A stretch of 64,000 bases of DNA from Megascapheus bottae (taxonomy: Eukaryota; Chordata; Mammalia; Rodentia; Geomyidae), in assembly GCA_024803745.1 (NCBI GenBank), contig JANJXV010000004.1, forward strand, positions 46,866,358-46,930,357, in the 5' to 3' direction. The position numbers and the translations under genes are program-made. Under the pieces are notes generated by a model. It was not told the DNA's origin. It saw only the letters and a program-made list of their open reading frames with translations, and ran no database searches. Positions within the stretch are counted from its first letter, which is position 1; each line of letters begins with the position of its first letter. This document shows positions 1-11,636 of this stretch, in pieces.

Positions 1-20
1 GCCCCAGTACTGGCAAAAAT
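1..20 (+). mobile_element. 3' tail of a dimeric ID-like SINE, cut by the window edge
   Basis: GCCCCAGTACTGGCAAAAA matches the common 3' end (AGCCCAGGACTGGCAAAAA) of the SINE copies described below. Confidence 0.6.
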
Positions 21-914
21 GATAGAGCATTTCCAGATTTTTAAGCTATTTTATGCCAATTTTGAGATTGGTACTAATGTTTCCAAACTCTTTACTTCAG
101 AATAAAACTATATTTTAAAAAAATACCAAAAACATACAAATACTAAAACTATTTTATGTAGATTGCTTCAATTGTAATGTGTCTTAGAACTGGATTTTCA
201 ATAAAATTCAAAAAATTAAGATTTTATCTTCAAACATATTATCTGATAAATTACTTCATTAATCATGGGTAGCATGACCTTTTATAATTATCACAGATGA
301 AATAATAGTGCCGTTTCAGAAATTCTGTAGCAAAAATGTTGATCCATTTGAAAGTAATAGAAGTTACCAGAAAGATAGCAGAAGGGGTAGTTAATATGTG
401 CACTGCTGAATTTTAGGGGTACTATAATTAATAATAACCTACTGCATATTTCAAACAACTAGAAGAAGGAAAGAGTTTGAATGTTTTCATCCCAACTAAA
501 TGAGAAATGCTTAATTGACCATCTATGTTTACTATTTTAATTCAACCATTTTACAACACATGTTTGTATCAAAACAGTGTATCTCATAAATGTGGGCAAA
601 TGTCACAGGTAAAATAAAAATGATTTTAGTAATGATTAATATAACCTAAAAAAGACAGTTCTTTTACTGTCATTTTAAAGAAAACCTTAGTTTAGGTGCA
701 TTTTATTTAATCCCAAGTAGAATGACATATTCATCCTGTGATCAGTTTGGAAGGCCAATGCTGACTATATCAAATACTATGAGAGTATTTTGCTTGCTTT
801 GCTGATTTTTAAGTAAATGGTAAAATACTGTAGATTAATGGTACTGTATATTGATGAAAAGCATATTATATCCACCAAGCTCAATGAATAACCTATTTAA
901 GATATCAAACCTAA
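21..914. other. AT-rich sequence without recognised features
   Basis: No long open frame, SINE or LINE-1 similarity was seen by eye. It could hold highly decayed repeats. Confidence 0.5.
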
Positions 915-919
915 TAACA

Positions 920-921
920 CA

Positions 922-962
<41 letters not shown>
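920..962 (+). repeat. (CA)n microsatellite
   Basis: Nearly pure CA dinucleotide run of about 40 bp. Confidence 0.97.
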
Positions 963-964
<2 letters not shown>

Positions 965-1361
965 TACCATTATGTATTAAATAATCAAAGCTTATGAATG
1001 ATCAAATAAAGAATATCAGTTTTACTTTCTCACCAGAATTTTGATTCAGCAATCTTCCGCCCTATCTGTGGATCAATGGGATTAGTTCTTTTAGCTTGAT
1101 TAGGGATGTGTCTCTTAATATAATGTATTAAGATACCAAAGCTTAATGTCACTGAAAATTTTCCACTTAAATTCCCTTTTTTAAGATTTTAGGTACCCAT
1201 TAATGATTGTATTCATAGGAGAGTGAACAAAACATGATGCTGCTGGGAAAGTGAAGGAGTTCAAGTAACAACTTTCTTAAAGGCATCACTAAGAAATATT
1301 CTTAAGTGAATGGAAGGCATCAGGGCTTGGTCTAACTTACCACAGATACTGAGTGGGTAAG
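963..1361. other. AT-rich sequence without recognised features
   Basis: Nothing recognised on either strand. Confidence 0.5.
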
Positions 1362-1364
1362 AAT

Positions 1365-1615
1365 TGAGAGGGTCACAGTTTGAAGCCAGCCAGATAAAAA
1401 TGACTCAATCTTGAGTCAGTCATGTCACATGGTGCTACACAGGAGAAACTTGCTCTGAGGCTAGGCCAGGGCAAAACATGAGTCCCTACTTGAAAATTAA
1501 CCAAAGGGAAATAGGACTGGCAATATGACTCACATGAGAGAACACTGCCTAAGATACTTGCTACCTGGAGTTCAAACCCAAATACCACTGCCCCCAAAAC
1601 TAGGGGAAAAAAACC
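1365..1615 (+). mobile_element. Decayed B1-ID dimer SINE
   Basis: A B1-like stretch (GGTCACAGTTTGAAGCCAGC) and an ID-like stretch (CTGCCTAAGATACTTGCTACC, then a B-box-like GAGTTCAAACCC) are in the order seen in clearer B1-ID copies, separated by about 60 bp of extra sequence. Heavily diverged. Confidence 0.45.
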
Positions 1616-2679
1616 CTCATCAGATACATAATACAGATACTCAAGATTACAGAGATATTGACAAATATCAAACTTTAAACTTTCTATTTTTAAAAAAATC
1701 TTTGTATTTGAAGCTTGGTTGTGGTTTTATTTGTATGCTTAACAAGTCTGGGTATTCTTTTCCTTTGGGAAACACGTCTACCCAAACATCTCAATGTTTC
1801 TTCCCTTTCAATGCCATGGTTTCACACACTGCTAAATTTCAGGCAGATAAAAAGATTCAAATAAAATTTGGTGATTAAAAAAAGCCCAGCATCTACTGTA
1901 TGTTGAGAAATTTGATGGCAACTTTCAGTAGAATGTGAAAGTGAATTAAAATGGCTAAGTTATAAATCCCTTGAAAATAAGGTATATAATGGAAATGCTG
2001 ACAGGCATTTAACGATAGCAGCCATTGCTGGCACCACTATAATAAAAGGACTTAAATGAAAAAAAAAAGTGTGTGTCTCACAAAGACATGCAGATTTCAG
2101 GGTAAAAGCTCTATGCACACTGAGTGATACTATTCCTCAGCAATTATGATGCCTGAATGTTAGGAACAAAGAACCTTGAAATTCCACATCCAATCTAATT
2201 GTAAAGAATTTCAGGAGAAACTGAAAGGCAGAGTTCTTCTGGTCCATTCCTCTACATCAGCACCCTTTTAGGAATGTATTTATTTTTCTTTAGTAGACAG
2301 TAGAGAAGAGTGTAGCTATCTACTGACCCCATGAAAACAAGAAGGCTATTCCATTTGCCCATCCTTTAGAACCCTCTTAAGAATGATTAAAGTGTTGGCT
2401 AATCATTCGGTAAGAGAATACCAACTATATCTTTTCAAGAACACTGATAAATTTCTATAGTCAGATAGTTCATACTTCTGATTCTTTCAGGTCCCTCTCT
2501 AGAGACAATGGCCCTGAGTTGTTTCCTGAAACCATCGGCATACAGAAAGTTCACCCTCAGATTACATTCCAACAGTAAATTAGGGATTTCTTTTACTTTT
2601 ATTGAGCAGTTAATCACATGCTAATTAATTTTCTCTTCTATTTTTTTGTTTAATCTTAAGAGTTTCTGAACCAAATATT
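1616..2679. other. No recognised feature
   Basis: AT-rich sequence with only short chance frames on either strand, none with a recognisable protein signature. Confidence 0.5.
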
Positions 2680-2688
2680 AAAAATACT

Positions 2689-2880
2689 TGGGCCCGGAGT
2701 TTGGCCTAGTGGTAGAGTGCTTGCCTAGCAAACATGAAAACCTGGTTCGATTCCTTGGTACCACATACATAGAAAAAAAAAGCTGGAAATGGTGGTGAGG
2801 CTCAAATGGTAGAGCTCTAGCCTTGAGAATGTCCAAGGACAGTGCTCAGGCCCTGAGCTCAAGCCCAGGACTGGCAAAAA
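2689..2880 (+). mobile_element. Dimeric tRNA-type ID-like SINE, full length
   Basis: The left unit has a Pol III A box (TGGCCTAGTGG) and B box (GGTTCGATTCC). After an A-rich linker the right unit has TGGTAGAGCTCTAGCC and GAGCTCAAGCCC, then a poly(A) tail. The sequence AAAAATACT at 2680-2688 recurs at 2881-2889 as a likely target duplication. This family (IDL-Geo-like, name from memory) is the commonest young SINE here. Confidence 0.85.
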
Positions 2881-2889
2881 AAAAATACT

Positions 2890-3620
2890 CTATTTTTTCT
2901 GATTAGGACTACAAAAATAAAACAAGATATTTTAGTTGCTTTAAAAGCACACTATAAAAATCTCTTGCTAAGTGCCTGCACATCTAAACTGATGAACAGT
3001 AGATTCTTATTTCCAGACACTTGTGTGTCGGATTTCTCCCAACTCCATTTTGTAATTTTTCTAGCCAATAACAAGTTCTTTGGTTATTTTCAGGAAAGAA
3101 CCTTCTCTAGAAATAGGATAAAGGTATACTGGTGTTAGTATCTATGTATTCTTTCTTCATGCCTATAAATCCAACTCAAACTGTCAAGACTGACAATCCA
3201 AAACGATAATCAAAACCACTTTTTACATTCCTTCTTGTAACTGCCGCAGGCAAGTTTTAAAAGCTATGCTAACAAATCCCAAAGAATGGCTGGTGTTAAA
3301 TATTTGATATAACCTGACATGAATACTCTGGATGGAAAAATGTGAGTCATATAGCTCTTTAATCTAGTCTATAGTTTACTATGGTTATGTTTGTTTATAT
3401 ACATATATAGATGACTAACTTTTAAAGGATTTAATGGAGTTGAATAATTTAACTAATTAGCCTAAAAATAATTTCACAAGTGCATTATTTTTGCTTCATA
3501 GAAGACTGGGTATTTAAAAAAACCAATGAACTTAACAAAAAGATTGTTCTTGGACAAGCTATTATTTGAATTTTCTGATACCAAAAGCAGTACATGAAAA
3601 CTTTCACAGTGTGATTGTTT
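2890..3620. other. No recognised feature
   Basis: AT-rich, probably unique sequence. I saw no repeat or gene signature. Confidence 0.5.
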
Positions 3621-3639
3621 AGAAAAATTGTTTTATGGT

Positions 3640-3908
3640 GGGCTGGGAGTTTGGCCTAGTAGTAGAGTGCTTGCCTAGCATGCATAAGAGCCCAGATTTG
3701 ATTCCTCGGTACCACATACATACAAAAAAGCTGGAGTGGTGCTGAGGCTCAAGTGGTAGAAGACCCGGGTTCGATTCCTCGGTACCACATATGTAGAAAA
3801 AAGCTGAAAGTGGTGCTGAGGCTCAAGTGGTAGAGCTCTAGCCTGGAGAAAGTCCAAGAACAGTGCTCAGGCCCTGAGCTCAAGCCCAGGACTGGCAAAA
3901 AAAAAAAA
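3640..3908 (+). mobile_element. Dimeric ID-like SINE with internal duplication and 19-bp target duplication
   Basis: It starts GGCTGGGAGTTTGGCCTAGT and ends in poly(A), but the middle is repeated: the segment from the B box (TTCGATTCCTCGGTACCACAT) through GAGGCTCAAGTGGTAG occurs twice (about 3697-3767 and 3768-3842). The target duplication AGAAAAATTGTTTTATGGT is present at 3621-3639 and 3909-3927, so the duplicated form probably existed before or arose during insertion. Confidence 0.85.
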
Positions 3909-3927
3909 AGAAAAATTGTTTTATGGT

Positions 3928-3992
3928 ATGAGAACTTGAACTCAGGGCCTAGCTTGCTAGGCAGGTGCTTTATCAATTAAATCATTGCCTCT
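3928..3992 (-). mobile_element. ID-type SINE remnant
   Basis: GAACTTGAACTCAGGGCCT, then TTGCTAGGCAGGTGCTTTA, is the complement of a single ID unit. Confidence 0.5.
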
Positions 3993-4350
3993 GTCCATAT
4001 TTGCTTTCAGATATTTTTCAGGTAGCTTCTCACTCTGCCTAAGATCCAATCTCCAGCTAGATTCTACTACTCCTCATTTGTCACTGGGAATCACATTCCT
4101 GCATTTGCATTCCTGAGTTGTTATAATAATTTAAATGTGATATTTGACACTGTAAAATTTTATACACATTTATTATTTTATATAACTCCTCTTTTTACAT
4201 CACACCAAATATAAGAAAAGTAATGCATAGTAAATGCTTGTGAAATGAAGTAGTTTAATACTACTATAAATGATCAGCAAACATTAGTATCACTCTTCAA
4301 ATCAACCTTCTTTCAAAAATCCAAGTTGTCACTGACAGCAAAAGTGAAAT
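3993..4350. other. No recognised feature
   Basis: AT-rich sequence, nothing recognised. Confidence 0.5.
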
Positions 4351-4352
4351 AG

Positions 4353-4541
4353 GGGCCAGGAGTTTGGCCTAGTGGTAGAGTTCTTGCCTAGCATGCACAA
4401 AGATCTGTGTTAGATTCCTTGGCACCACATACATAGAAAAAAGCCGGAAGTTGTGCTGAGGCTCAAGTGGTAGAGCTCTAGCTTTGAGAAAGTCCAAGGA
4501 CAGTGCTCAGGCCCTGAGTTCAAGTCCAGAACTGGCAAAAA
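4353..4541 (+). mobile_element. Dimeric ID-like SINE
   Basis: GGGGCCAGGAGTTTGGCCTAG to the 3' end AACTGGCAAAAAA. Both tRNA-like units are recognisable; the B box is mutated (TGTTAGATTCC). Confidence 0.8.
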
Positions 4542-4544
4542 ATG

Positions 4545-4628
4545 TGACATTTATCGGTAGAGCACTAGACTTGAGCAAAAAAAGCTCAGAGATATGCACC
4601 CAGGTCCTAAATTTAAGCCCTAGAATTG
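4545..4628 (+). mobile_element. ID-half SINE remnant
   Basis: GGTAGAGCACTAGACTTGAGC, AAAGCTCAGAGATA and AAATTTAAGCCCTAGAA match the right half of the B1-ID dimers. Confidence 0.55.
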
Positions 4629-4630
4629 TT

Positions 4631-5238
4631 ACACTCTCCATCCCCACCCCATAAAAAGTGATACATATTATTTTAGGTCTCTCAAGAACTGTCTTTTAAA
4701 TAAAGGTTTGACTGCACATGAGTTATTAAAGTGGAAACAAGATTCACAAGCAAAAGTACATGAAATACATGTTGAAGAGTGAGCTACTCTAGTGCTCTCA
4801 GCACTGATTCCCAGCTCTGCTTTGAGCACTCTGTTACAATGTGTAACGATTCCCACAACTCTCACTGGGAAACAGGGAGATGTCATTTATCCACTGACTT
4901 CCATCTCTGAAGTGTCTCTCAGGGGAATTCACTTATCTGAATCTCTTTTTTTGAATGTAAGGGTAGACAATAAGCTCTGTTGATGCTGGTGAGCCCTCAG
5001 ACAGAGACAGAGACAGGGACAGAGGCAGAAACAGAGGCAGAAAACATTATCAGCATGAGTGAACTCCAAAGACTTAGAATGATATCAGCAGTTTTTGTTC
5101 CACCAACATTTTTAATTTTATCAGAGATATTAGGAGTAAAGGTGAAGTATGGACTTTTTCCCAATTTGCAGATTAGATGATCCTACATTTAAAGAACCCT
5201 AAAGATTTCACACCCAAACTCCCAGAGGTAATAAAACA
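4631..5238. other. Unique-looking sequence with a short AGACAG repeat
   Basis: An (AGACAG/AGGCAG)n purine tract lies at about 4999-5042. No gene signature. Confidence 0.5.
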
Positions 5239-5239
5239 T

Positions 5240-6184
5240 CCTTGGTAATGTACCCCAATACAAAAATTAGCGTAGGATTAATTGTTTTATTCAACAACAT
5301 CGAAAATACTAAGAAGGAAGTTCGAACTATTCCATTCACAACAACCTCAGGAAAACAAAATATCTAGGAATAAACTTAACCAAGAAGATGAAGAATCCAC
5401 AGAGAAAATTAAGAAATTTTTAAGAAAGAAATTGAGGTAGTGATTTAAGATGAAAAGAGTTTCCCTGAGTATGGACTGGCAGAATTAATACTATGAATAT
5501 GAATATCAATTCCCAAAAGGAATGCAAGGGGAAACACAAAAGATCCTAGTTAGCCAATGTAATTCTGAGCAAAATAAAAGCAATGCCATAAGTATCTCAA
5601 TATTAGACTTCAAATTATATCACAGAACCTTAGTAACAAAAACAGCATGGCCCTTCTGTACACTCAGACAAAAAGACCAATAGAACAGATTATAAAATCC
5701 AGAAATAAATACCTACCTACCATCCCCTATTAATGTTAGCTCAAAGTGCAATGAAGAAGCTTAGTGTAACATCTAAACACTTGGAATTACTGCAGGGGTA
5801 AAAACAGAGACACCACTAGAATATGTTGGCATAGGCACTAAATTCCTAAACAGAATTCCAGCAGCTCAGTAAATAGGAACAAGAATTGATAAATGCAATT
5901 GCATAAAACTAAAGTGATTCATCCTAGCAAAGAAAATAGGCACTAGGCTGAAACGACAGCCTACAGAATGGGACAAAATCTATGCCAGCTATACATCTGA
6001 TATGAATCTAACAACCAGAGCGAAAGAGAGCTCAAAAATAAAAACAGCAACAAGATCGAAACTCACAAAGTATCAACTCAGATATTAAATGGCTAAAAGG
6101 AATGCAACAGATACTTCTCAAGGGAATGGGCAATAAATAGATAAAGAAATGCTTAAAAAAACACAGCCATAAAAAATGAGGATA
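5240..6184 (+). mobile_element. Decayed LINE-1 ORF2 3' region
   Basis: The passage around 5318-5392 (TCACAACAACCTCAGGAAAA, then AAATATCTAGGAATAAACTT) is the well-known LINE-1 ORF2 segment encoding a YLGI-N-LTK-like string downstream of the reverse transcriptase domain. Further ORF2-like text continues to about 6170. Frames are broken throughout. Confidence 0.75.
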
Positions 6185-6198
6185 AAAACATTTAGGGG

Positions 6199-6393
6199 GG
6201 CCGGGAGTTTGGCCTAGTGGTTAAAGTGCTTGCCTAGCATGCATGAAGACCCGGGTTCGATTCCTCGGTACCACATACATAGAAAAAAGCTGGAAGTGGT
6301 GCTGAGGCTCAAGTGGTAGAGCTGTAGCCTTGAGAAAGTCCAAGGACAGTGCTCAGGCCCTGAACTCAAGCCCAGGACTGGCAAAAAAAAAAA
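6199..6393 (+). mobile_element. Dimeric ID-like SINE inserted at the edge of another SINE
   Basis: A well-preserved copy with intact A box (TGGCCTAGTGG) and B box (GGTTCGATTCC). Near-identical flanks AAAACATTTAGGGG (6185-6198) and AAAACAATTTAGGGG (about 6397-6411) suggest its target lay at the head of the next SINE. Confidence 0.85.
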
Positions 6394-6407
6394 AACAAAA
6401 CAATTTA

Positions 6408-6598
6408 GGGGCAGGGAGTTTGGCCTAGTGGTAGAGTGCCTACCTAGCATGCACAGAGACCTGGGTTCAATTCCTCAGTACCACATACATAGAAAAACTG
6501 GAAGTGGTGGTGTGGCTCAAGTGGCAGAGAACTAGCTCTGAGGAAAAGCCCAGAGGCAGTGCTTAGGCCCTGAGTTCAGTCCCCAGGACTGGCAGAAA
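6408..6598 (+). mobile_element. Dimeric ID-like SINE, older copy
   Basis: GGGGCAGGGAGTTTGGCCTAG to GGACTGGCAGAAAA, more diverged than its upstream neighbour. Confidence 0.8.
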
Positions 6599-6795
6599 AT
6601 TAGATTTCGTCTCACTATAGTAAGAATTTGAGTGTCTAGGCGAAAATACTAAATTCTTGCAAGAACGTAATGCATATAGGGGAGAAAATAAAAACCCTAT
6701 ACACTTGTAAGAGGGATATAAACCAAAGGAATCACTATTACAGTTTCTAAAATTTTTATAATATCTAAAAATAGCACTACCATAAAAACCAATGA
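6599..6795 (+). mobile_element. LINE-1 ORF2 continuation after two SINE insertions
   Basis: The sequence resumes LINE-1 ORF2 3'-region text (AGCACTACCATAAAAACCAA and similar). Alignment is loose. Confidence 0.5.
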
Positions 6796-7734
6796 TACAA
6801 CTCTTGGACGTTTATGCTCTATTTATTCGCTCTACTTTTATTGCAAAATTGGCCTGAGAAAATTTTGTTGGTGTGTTTCCCCAGAGATGCAGCTTTGCCA
6901 TTGAATATTGCTCTTGAGATTTCAAAGTCCATACAATTAATATGGAGTGATTTTCCTGCTCTTGCACATAGAATGAAGCCTCATGCTTTATATTGAAAGA
7001 GAACAACAAGGAAAAAGGCAGAATACATCATTCCATGAAGCTCACACAGCAGAGTAGGACAGATGGCGACAGGTAAAACTGAAATGCTGAAGAAATTTGA
7101 GGGAATGTGTCAAGATTCAATATATGTTTTTTTTTTTAAAAAAACATGTTGTTTTCTTGCCATTGAAAACAGTGAGCTCAATGATTTCTAAAAGAGATAG
7201 CAGGGTTCTTATCAAGTGTCTAAAACATGCTTAATCCAGGATTGAAGTTATGCATTTGTCTATTAAGACATGTGTCATAACCCCCCACCAAATGACAGGG
7301 CTACAGTTTAGGGTCAAAGCTTCATGCCCCCAAAAAGAATGACAGTAGAAAACAAGAAAACTAAATCTAAAGGAGACTGTCTTGGAGTCAAGGGCTTCAA
7401 GAAAGACATGACTGGAATTGGATTTAAGAAATAAAAGTTATCAGTGTCCTAGGTCTGAGCAGAAGGTTATTCTGCATCTTTGAATAAAGATGAAAGATAG
7501 CAGCAACAGAGTCATCTGAGATGAGGCACAAGTGGACTTTCCTTTCAGCGTCTTCTACAATTAAATTTTATTTAGCAAAATAAGCAGAGAATGCAGGGTG
7601 AGATGTTTATAACTCATAGATGACTATAGTCAATCTCTGCTGATGAATGCAGATTTGTCAGCCCAGACTTTCATGACAAAATTTTGTTTCTGAGCCAACT
7701 TAACCAATAATATCATGGCCAAATTGTTCCCATT
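6796..7734. other. No recognised feature
   Basis: Short chance frames on both strands, no protein family recognised. Confidence 0.5.
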
Positions 7735-8560
7735 ACTTCTGGCTTGTATCTGTTTTTGAGACACATTTGATATTCATATTCGCCTATTTAACATCCTTTG
7801 CTCTTCTCTTCATATATTATATCTTTTCCCTAGGCATGCTGTACCAATTACATTCCAATACCACATGAGCCCAAATGCCTACTTTCCTTTACTCTTGGTA
7901 TATTTACTAGTTTAGTAAGTAAGATGTATAGTAGACACTTTCAGAATCCTGGGCTCTGAAAAACAACTTTACACAATATATTTTCACTGTTGACTTCTTT
8001 CATGCACTAAAACATGGGTAAAACTTATTCATTTTGCATTAGAAGTTCCATTGTATTGCTGATTAGTATTCCTTTGAATAATGTGCAACTAATTTATTCA
8101 TTCTTTTCTTAATGAACATGTGAGGTTTTTTTTCACCATTTGGCTTTTATGAAGAAAAATGCCAAAATCATTCACTTAAAAGTTTTTTTGAAGACCTATG
8201 TTTCTGTGACTATTGAAAACATCTAAGAGTGTAGTCACTAGGTCATATGATAGGTGTAAGTTTAGCTATATAAGAAACTTACAATTTTTCTTCCTAAAAG
8301 ATTGTATCATTTGTACACTCAGTATTTGCTTCAATTACTCACTGTCATTTGGCATTTTAATTTTTTAGTTTTAGGTATTTCAGTAGATCTACAAGAACAT
8401 ATCATAATGTCTGTAATTTGTATTTTTCAAATATGTTATTCAAAATGAAAAAGTTATTCTTACTTATTTTCTTTTTATGGTAATTTCTACTACATTGTAA
8501 GAAATATTTGTCTACCTCTGCTTTTCCAAGATAATCTTTATTTGCCTTGAGTGTCACAAG
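7735..8560 (-). mobile_element. Ancient LINE-1 3' region, antisense
   Basis: Phrases such as GTAGTCACTAGGTCATATGA and TAGTTTTAGGTATTTCAGT match the complement of old mammalian LINE-1 3' ends (the 'gggtcatatgg' and 'ttttagccattctagt' passages). The left limit is uncertain. Confidence 0.55.
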
Positions 8561-9215
8561 CTGAGCATTAGCATTTAGGTTATACTACCTCTTGAATAAA
8601 TTTCATGTTTGGTGTTGGGTAGAGTTCAATCTTCCTGTCTTTCCATATGGATATTCAGTTGATCTAGCTCCATTTGTTGAAAAGTCTTTCCTTACTGATT
8701 AGCTTGGATGCTTTTCTGGAAATTCAATTGTACTGTATAAATGAAGGTCTATTTCTTCAATCTGTCTTGTCCACTAATTTGCCTACCATTAAAGAGAATC
8801 CAAGCTCTCTCAATTACTGTAGCTTTATCATAAACCTTGATGTTGTATATTATGAGTCTTCTTCCTATCTTTTTCCCCCAAGAATTTTTGGCTATGCTAA
8901 GTATTTTGCATTTCCAAATAAAATTTGAATCAAATTTTATATTTCTTCAAGAAAGGCCTGTTTAGATTTGCATTGGGATTTTGTTCAATGTACAGATGAA
9001 CTGGAAGATGGTAGAGAATTAGCATCCTAAATGTTTTGAACTCTGTGATCCGTAGACACGGTGAACTTCTGCATTGACTAAGTTTTCATTAATTCAATGA
9101 AAAAAAAAAGAAATGGTGTTTTGTTTCTTCAATGGAATCATTTGTTATGTTTGTTACAGTTTCCTGTTTTTAAATACTACTGTACTTGGGATTCCTTCTT
9201 AAAAATATATTTTCA

Positions 9216-9368
9216 GGGCCAGGAGTTTGGCCTAGTGGTAGGGTGCTTGCCTAGCATGCACGAAGACCCAGGTTCGATTTCTTGGTACCACATAGAGAAA
9301 AAAGTCGGAAATGGTGCTGAGGCTCAAGTGGTAGAGCTCTAGCCTTGAGAAAGTCCAAGGACAGTGCT
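9216..9368 (+). mobile_element. Dimeric ID-like SINE, 3'-truncated
   Basis: GGCCAGGAGTTTGGCCTAG through AAGGACAGTGCTCAG, then unrelated sequence; the usual last 35 bp and poly(A) are missing. Confidence 0.8.
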
Positions 9369-10590
9369 CAGTGCTAGTTAGTAGATAAATCTTGTAATCT
9401 GCAACTCTGTTAAATTTACCTACTAGTTGGTAGCAGTTGTATAAAAAAATTCCTTTTGATTTTTTATGTAAACAATTATGTTATCTACCAGGAGAGACAG
9501 ATTTGATTTTTCCTTTCCAATTTTTGTTTACTTTTTTTTCCTTGCCTCATTGGCATGACATGGAATAGTACTGGTGAATGCAGACATTTTGGCCTTGATA
9601 TGAGCGTTACAGGATGTCACTCGGTATTTCACCACTCTGCGTGGGCTCATCTATAGGTACTTTGAGGATGTCCTTGTGAGAGTGACAAAACATTCTCTGC
9701 CTCAATTAAGAGGTTTCTAAGCTATTTTGTTCCTTTTCTGTTAATATAATGAACTATAATAATTGATTTTCAAGTGTTAACACCACACTGCATTCCTTGA
9801 AGAAATCCCATTTGCTCAGTATATATTATCCTTTTTTAAAAAAATGTATTGCTGGCTTCATTTTTGCAGACATTTTGTTAGGATTTTTTTACATGTTTAT
9901 TCATGGGGGATATTAGTCTTTCATTTTCCCTAGATTTCTTTGTCAGTTTTCAGTAACGTTTGCCTCATAAGATGAGCTTAGCAGTAGTATTCCATCATTA
10001 CACACAATCCTAGATTTATAGCTGCTATTTTCTTAGTAAAAGATGAATTAGACCTTTGGTTTTATTAAAAATTCCTTTTACTTTGATAATAAAAATCTCC
10101 TTTTTACTAGATATGGGGCAATTCAGAATTTCTGTTTTCTCTTATATTAGGTTGTTGATGCTGTAAAACTTCTTTCATCTAAGTTGTCAAATTTATTTAT
10201 TAGAACTATTAAAAATATTCCCTTATTATTCTATGTGTAAAAATCAGCAGTTAAATTTTGTTTATAATTTATTAGCAACTTGAACGTTTTCTTCATTGAA
10301 CTTCTTAATATTTTATTATTTTTAAGGAATTATATTTTATTTCATTAATGTTCCTTATTTTCCTAATCAGAGCTTTTTTGATGTTCTTTATTGCTTATTT
10401 CTACATTTTAATATTATTTGTATTGCACACATTTGGAATTAATCTGTTATTCTTTAAGCAAATTGATAAAAACCTAGATCAATTATGTTTAACATGTAAT
10501 CTTGTTCACAAACATAAATTACAAACTTATTTCTAAGCATTGATTTAGATACTTCCTCAAAAGTTAATATATGTTATTTCAACATCTTTC

Positions 10591-10620
10591 TCTCTCTATC
10601 TCTATTGGTAGATAGAGAGA
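10591..10620. repeat. Short perfect inverted repeat
   Basis: TCTCTCTATC (10591-10600) and GATAGAGAGA (10611-10620) form 10-bp arms around a 10-nt loop. Probably chance in simple sequence. Confidence 0.6.
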
Positions 10621-11278
10621 TAGCCATAAATCTATTCTAATTTAGTTTATAAATTGTGTTATATGTGGATTATTTAAAAGTAACCTCTCCTACCTCAAAG
10701 TATATGTAGATTTCTAGATTTTTTAAATCTATTTTTGGTTTAAATTTATTATGGCCAGACAGTTTGCTCTGCCCTCGTTTGTGGAATATCCTAGTACATT
10801 TTTCATACTCACTTAAAACTACATGTATTCTGCAGCTTTTGTAAAAGCTTTCTGTGTGGACCAATTGGATCAAGACAAGTAAAAATATGAAATCTTCCAT
10901 ATATCTCCTTAGCACATAGCCGAACCACCCAGAAATTTGGTATTACAGTTCTTTGCTTTATATTATCAATTATCTAGATATTACTTTGATATTTATTTTT
11001 ATATACTTTTTGTTTTGCTTTTGTTTTTGTCTAAGCATGACACTAACTCCAGTACTAATTATTTTCTATAGTCGTAAGTGGAAATCTTTGTTTTACTTTT
11101 GGATATATAACCTTTTCAGTTTGTGCAAATTTTAGTAATGGATCAAGTTTTAATAATAAAAACATTAGAAATTAAAAGTTGAAAACGGTAATGAAAGGGC
11201 AATATTTAAGTAATCAAAAGTATGGGCTGCAGCAACTTAATTGCTTCACTTGGTTACTGTGTGGCTAATCAGAGCTTT

Positions 11279-11390
11279 CTTTTTTTTTTTTTTTGTCGGT
11301 TGTGGAGTTTGAACTCTGTCTTGCTGTTGTCTCTGAACTCTTGAGCTCAAGGCTACCCCTGCACCACTTGAGCTACAACGTCATTTCAGA
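11279..11390 (-). mobile_element. ID half of a B1-ID SINE
   Basis: Poly(T), then TTTGTCGGTTGTGGAGTTTGA, CTCTTGAGCTCAAGGCTA and CACCACTTGAGCTACAACG, the complement of the ID half with its poly(A). Confidence 0.7.
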
Positions 11391-11583
11391 AACTCTTTTT
11401 TTTTTAATTTTTTGCCAATCCCAGGACTTGAACTCAGGACTGATCACTGTCCTTGGGCTTTCTTAAGGCTTGCGCCACAGTACCACTTCCAGATTTTTCT
11501 ATTTATTTGGTAACTAGGAATCAAACCCAGGTCTTTGTGCATGCTAGGCAAGCACACTACCACTGGGCCAAACTCCTAGCCCC
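11391..11583 (-). mobile_element. Dimeric ID-like SINE
   Basis: Complement of the full dimer: TTTTTTGCCAATCCCAGGAC ... GCATGCTAGGCAAGCACAC ... GGGCCAAACTCCTAGCCCC. Confidence 0.8.
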
Positions 11584-11636
11584 TAATGAGACATTTCTAA
11601 TGACTACTTTTCAACTCAATAGAAATTTGAAGCTTC

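Larger units (their letters stand above)
8561..11135 (-). mobile_element. Decayed LINE-1 ORF2, antisense
   Basis: Complement of ORF2: CTAGCTCCATTTGTTGAAAAG (8666), TTGCATTGGGATTTTGTTCA (8971), CATTCCTTGAAGAAATCCCA (9792), the Pol-core-like CTTCATTTTTGCAGACATTT (9857) and TTTTCAGTAACGTTTGCCTC are in the order expected for an antisense element read 3' to 5'. Many indels, no long frame. It is interrupted by the SINE at 9216-9368. Confidence 0.75.

Noticed and set aside
920..962. Direct repeats considered as CRISPR-like arrays, here and at the other microsatellites
   Set aside because: They are simple dinucleotide runs without spacers, in a mammalian context.
6199..6290. Possible tRNA gene because of good A and B boxes
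   Set aside because: It is the left unit of a SINE with a linker, second unit and poly(A). No cloverleaf acceptor pairing or clean tRNA 3' end was evident.
6214..6450. Minus-strand frame with a VLGLSSGPEHC-type string, also seen at 3675-3976
   Set aside because: It is antisense to the dimeric SINE and recurs wherever that SINE occurs.
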